A DNA stretch of 7,366 nucleotides from RYN-431 sp036388295. GTDB lineage: Bacteria; Planctomycetota; Phycisphaerae; Tepidisphaerales; Tepidisphaeraceae. Location: positions 1 to 7,366 of the forward strand of contig DASVSC010000163.1 in the NCBI GenBank assembly GCA_036388295.1, given 5' to 3'. The position numbers were made by a program, and so were the translations under genes. Numbering within the stretch: position 1 is the first letter of the stretch; each line of letters starts with the position of its first letter. Below the pieces are notes generated by a model. It saw only the letters and a program-made list of their open reading frames with translations, made no database searches and had not been told where the DNA came from. Positions 6,190 to 7,366 of the stretch are shown piece after piece.

Positions 6190-6196
6190 CGTTCCT

Positions 6197-7366
6197 ATGA
6201 CGGACGGCGGACGCGTGTTGATCGTCGGGGCAGGATTGGCCGGGCTGACCTGCGCGCGGGTGCTCGGCGACGCCGGCGTGCCGTCGATCGTTTTCGAAGC
6301 GTCAGACCGCGTCGGCGGGCGGCTCGGCAGTGAAGTGGTGGACGGCTACACGCTTGAGTTCGGCTTCCAAATCTTCCTGACGGCCTATCCGGAAGCCAAA
6401 CGCCTGCTGGACTACAACGCCTTAGATTTCCAAGCCTTTACGCCAGGCGCTATCGTCCGACACAACGGCCGGTTCCATCGTTTCATCGACCCCCGCCGCC
6501 GGCCGTTGGAGCTGCCGCGGACCGCTTTGTCCCCGCTGGCAACGCTGGGGGACAAGCTGCGCACGCCGCTGGCTGCTGGGAAGTTGCTCAAAGGCGACCT
6601 GCCGCACGTCACCACGATCGAACGCCTGCGTGGCCTCGGCTTTTCCGACCGCATTATCGAATGCTTCTTCCGCCCGTTCTTCGGCGGCGTCTTCCTCGAA
6701 GCCGAATTGTCGTCCTCCAGCCGCATGTTCGATTTCACGTTTCTGCAGTTCGCCGCGGGCGATGCGGTGCTGCCGGCTAAGGGGATGCAAGCCATCGCGG
6801 ACCAGCTGGCGGGCGGCCTGACGCGGGCGGAAATCGTCACCGGCTGTCGGATCGAATCGATCAACGGGCCGTCCGTGATGTTCGCCAACGGGGGCCGGGC
6901 AACCACGCCCGCCGTGGTGGTCGCGACGGACGCAAACACCGCCGCCCGATTGTTACCGACGGTGCCGATGCCGCGGGCGACGAATTGGACGGCCACGACG
7001 TGCGTCTACTTCGCCGCCGACCAATCCCCGGTGCGAGAGCCGATTTTGGTGTTGAACGCCGAGGGCGACGGGCCGGTGAATAACTTGGCCGTTTTGAGTG
7101 ACGTGTCGTCCGGGTACGCCCCGCCGGGTCAGGCCTTGATCTGCTGCACTGTGTTAGGCAATCACGACGGAATTGAAGAGGTGGTTCGCCGGCAGATGGT
7201 CGGCTGGTACGGCCCGGCCGCGGAGGCGTGGCGACACTTGAAGACGTACCGCATCCCGCACGCGCTGCCGGACAAATCGGTCGCCGCCATGGCCGAGGCG
7301 CACCGGCCGCCGCGCGTGGGTAACGGCATTTACCTGTGCGGCGACCACTGCGACTCGGCCTCGATC
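6197..7366 (+). CDS. FAD-dependent oxidoreductase, amine-oxidase/phytoene-desaturase-like, runs off right edge
   Basis: Open in frame for 390 codons to the window end, with no stop. The N-terminus (VLIVGAGLAGLTCARVL, 7-23) is a classic FAD dinucleotide-binding motif, GxGxxG at 11-16, with E34 in VFEAS positioned for the ribose, followed by DRVGGRLGS (37-45), the second motif of the flavin monoamine oxidase/protoporphyrinogen oxidase/phytoene desaturase superfamily. FGFQIFLTAYPEA (55-67) and FFRPFFGGVFLE are typical of a bacterial subgroup usually annotated simply as FAD- or NAD(P)/FAD-dependent oxidoreductase. Near the edge, YLCGDHCDSASI is the C-terminal FAD-binding segment, so only a short tail is missing. 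The ATG is the first start codon after an in-frame TGA at 6122, and later starts would remove the Rossmann strand. No Shine-Dalgarno precedes it. No substrate can be assigned and no carotenoid or haem gene is adjacent. It is divergent from ssrA. Confidence 0.9.
   Translation, partial: MTDGGRVLIVGAGLAGLTCARVLGDAGVPSIVFEASDRVGGRLGSEVVDGYTLEFGFQIFLTAYPEAKRLLDYNALDFQAFTPGAIVRHNGRFHRFIDPRRRPLELPRTALSPLATLGDKLRTPLAAGKLLKGDLPHVTTIERLRGLGFSDRIIECFFRPFFGGVFLEAELSSSSRMFDFTFLQFAAGDAVLPAKGMQAIADQLAGGLTRAEIVTGCRIESINGPSVMFANGGRATTPAVVVATDANTAARLLPTVPMPRATNWTATTCVYFAADQSPVREPILVLNAEGDGPVNNLAVLSDVSSGYAPPGQALICCTVLGNHDGIEEVVRRQMVGWYGPAAEAWRHLKTYRIPHALPDKSVAAMAEAHRPPRVGNGIYLCGDHCDSASI

Larger units (their letters stand above)
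6120..6196. promoter_or_regulatory. Shared divergent promoter region of ssrA and the flavoprotein gene
   Basis: These 77 bases hold two back-to-back promoters. The -35 boxes nearly touch (6155-6160 minus, 6162-6167 plus). A perfect 8-base inverted repeat, CCAAGCCG (6139-6146) and CGGCTTGG (6173-6180), lies with one arm just upstream of each -10. Arm centres are 34 bases apart, close to three helical turns. The repeat could bind a regulator or be a coincidence. Confidence 0.5.

Noticed and set aside
6412..6996. 194-residue minus-strand open frame opposite the flavoprotein
   Set aside because: Its translation is Arg/Ser/Pro-rich shadow sequence; the plus strand encodes conserved FAD-enzyme motifs throughout.

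Overview
This GC-rich window reads like the chromosome of a free-living, polysaccharide-degrading bacterium. The best guess is Planctomycetota or a relative: GC-rich coding, FtsX-type ABC operons, weak or absent Shine-Dalgarno sites and a long Gly/Ala-rich tmRNA tag all fit. This is inference from style only, because no rRNA or marker protein is present.

Left part (1-3939, all minus strand): an operon for a MacB/LolCDE/DevBCA-type tripartite ABC exporter. In transcription order it encodes two different FtsX-like permeases (3939-2788, 2784-1558), a HlyD/RND-type periplasmic adaptor (1561-203) and an ATP-binding subunit cut by the window edge (190-1). Spacing is +3, -4 and +12 bases, so the four genes are almost certainly co-transcribed. 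The subunits would form an inner-membrane pump that passes substrate through the adaptor. The substrate cannot be read from sequence.

Middle (4060-5577, minus): a complete intracellular GH51 alpha-L-arabinofuranosidase with both catalytic glutamates. Its leader holds an imperfect inverted repeat. It lies 120 bases upstream of the exporter operon with no convincing terminator between them.

Right part: a one-piece tmRNA gene (ssrA, minus, 6119-5711) followed by a strong hairpin terminator (5696-5669). It has a near-consensus extended -10 promoter, the alanine G3:U70 identity pair, and a decodable 22-residue proteolysis tag ending in AFAMAA. Divergent from it, beginning 77 bases away, is a FAD-dependent amine-oxidase/phytoene-desaturase-like flavoprotein (6197 to the right edge, plus strand, incomplete). 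It has no Shine-Dalgarno and sits 7 bases after a -10-like hexamer, so it looks leaderless. The shared intergenic region carries two back-to-back promoters, each with the same 8-base element (CGGCTTGG) just upstream of the -10.

No CRISPR array, insertion sequence, integrase or tRNA was found. I see no entirely new multi-gene system. The most notable items are the long tmRNA tag, the overlapping ssrA/flavoprotein promoter region and the two-permease layout of the exporter.
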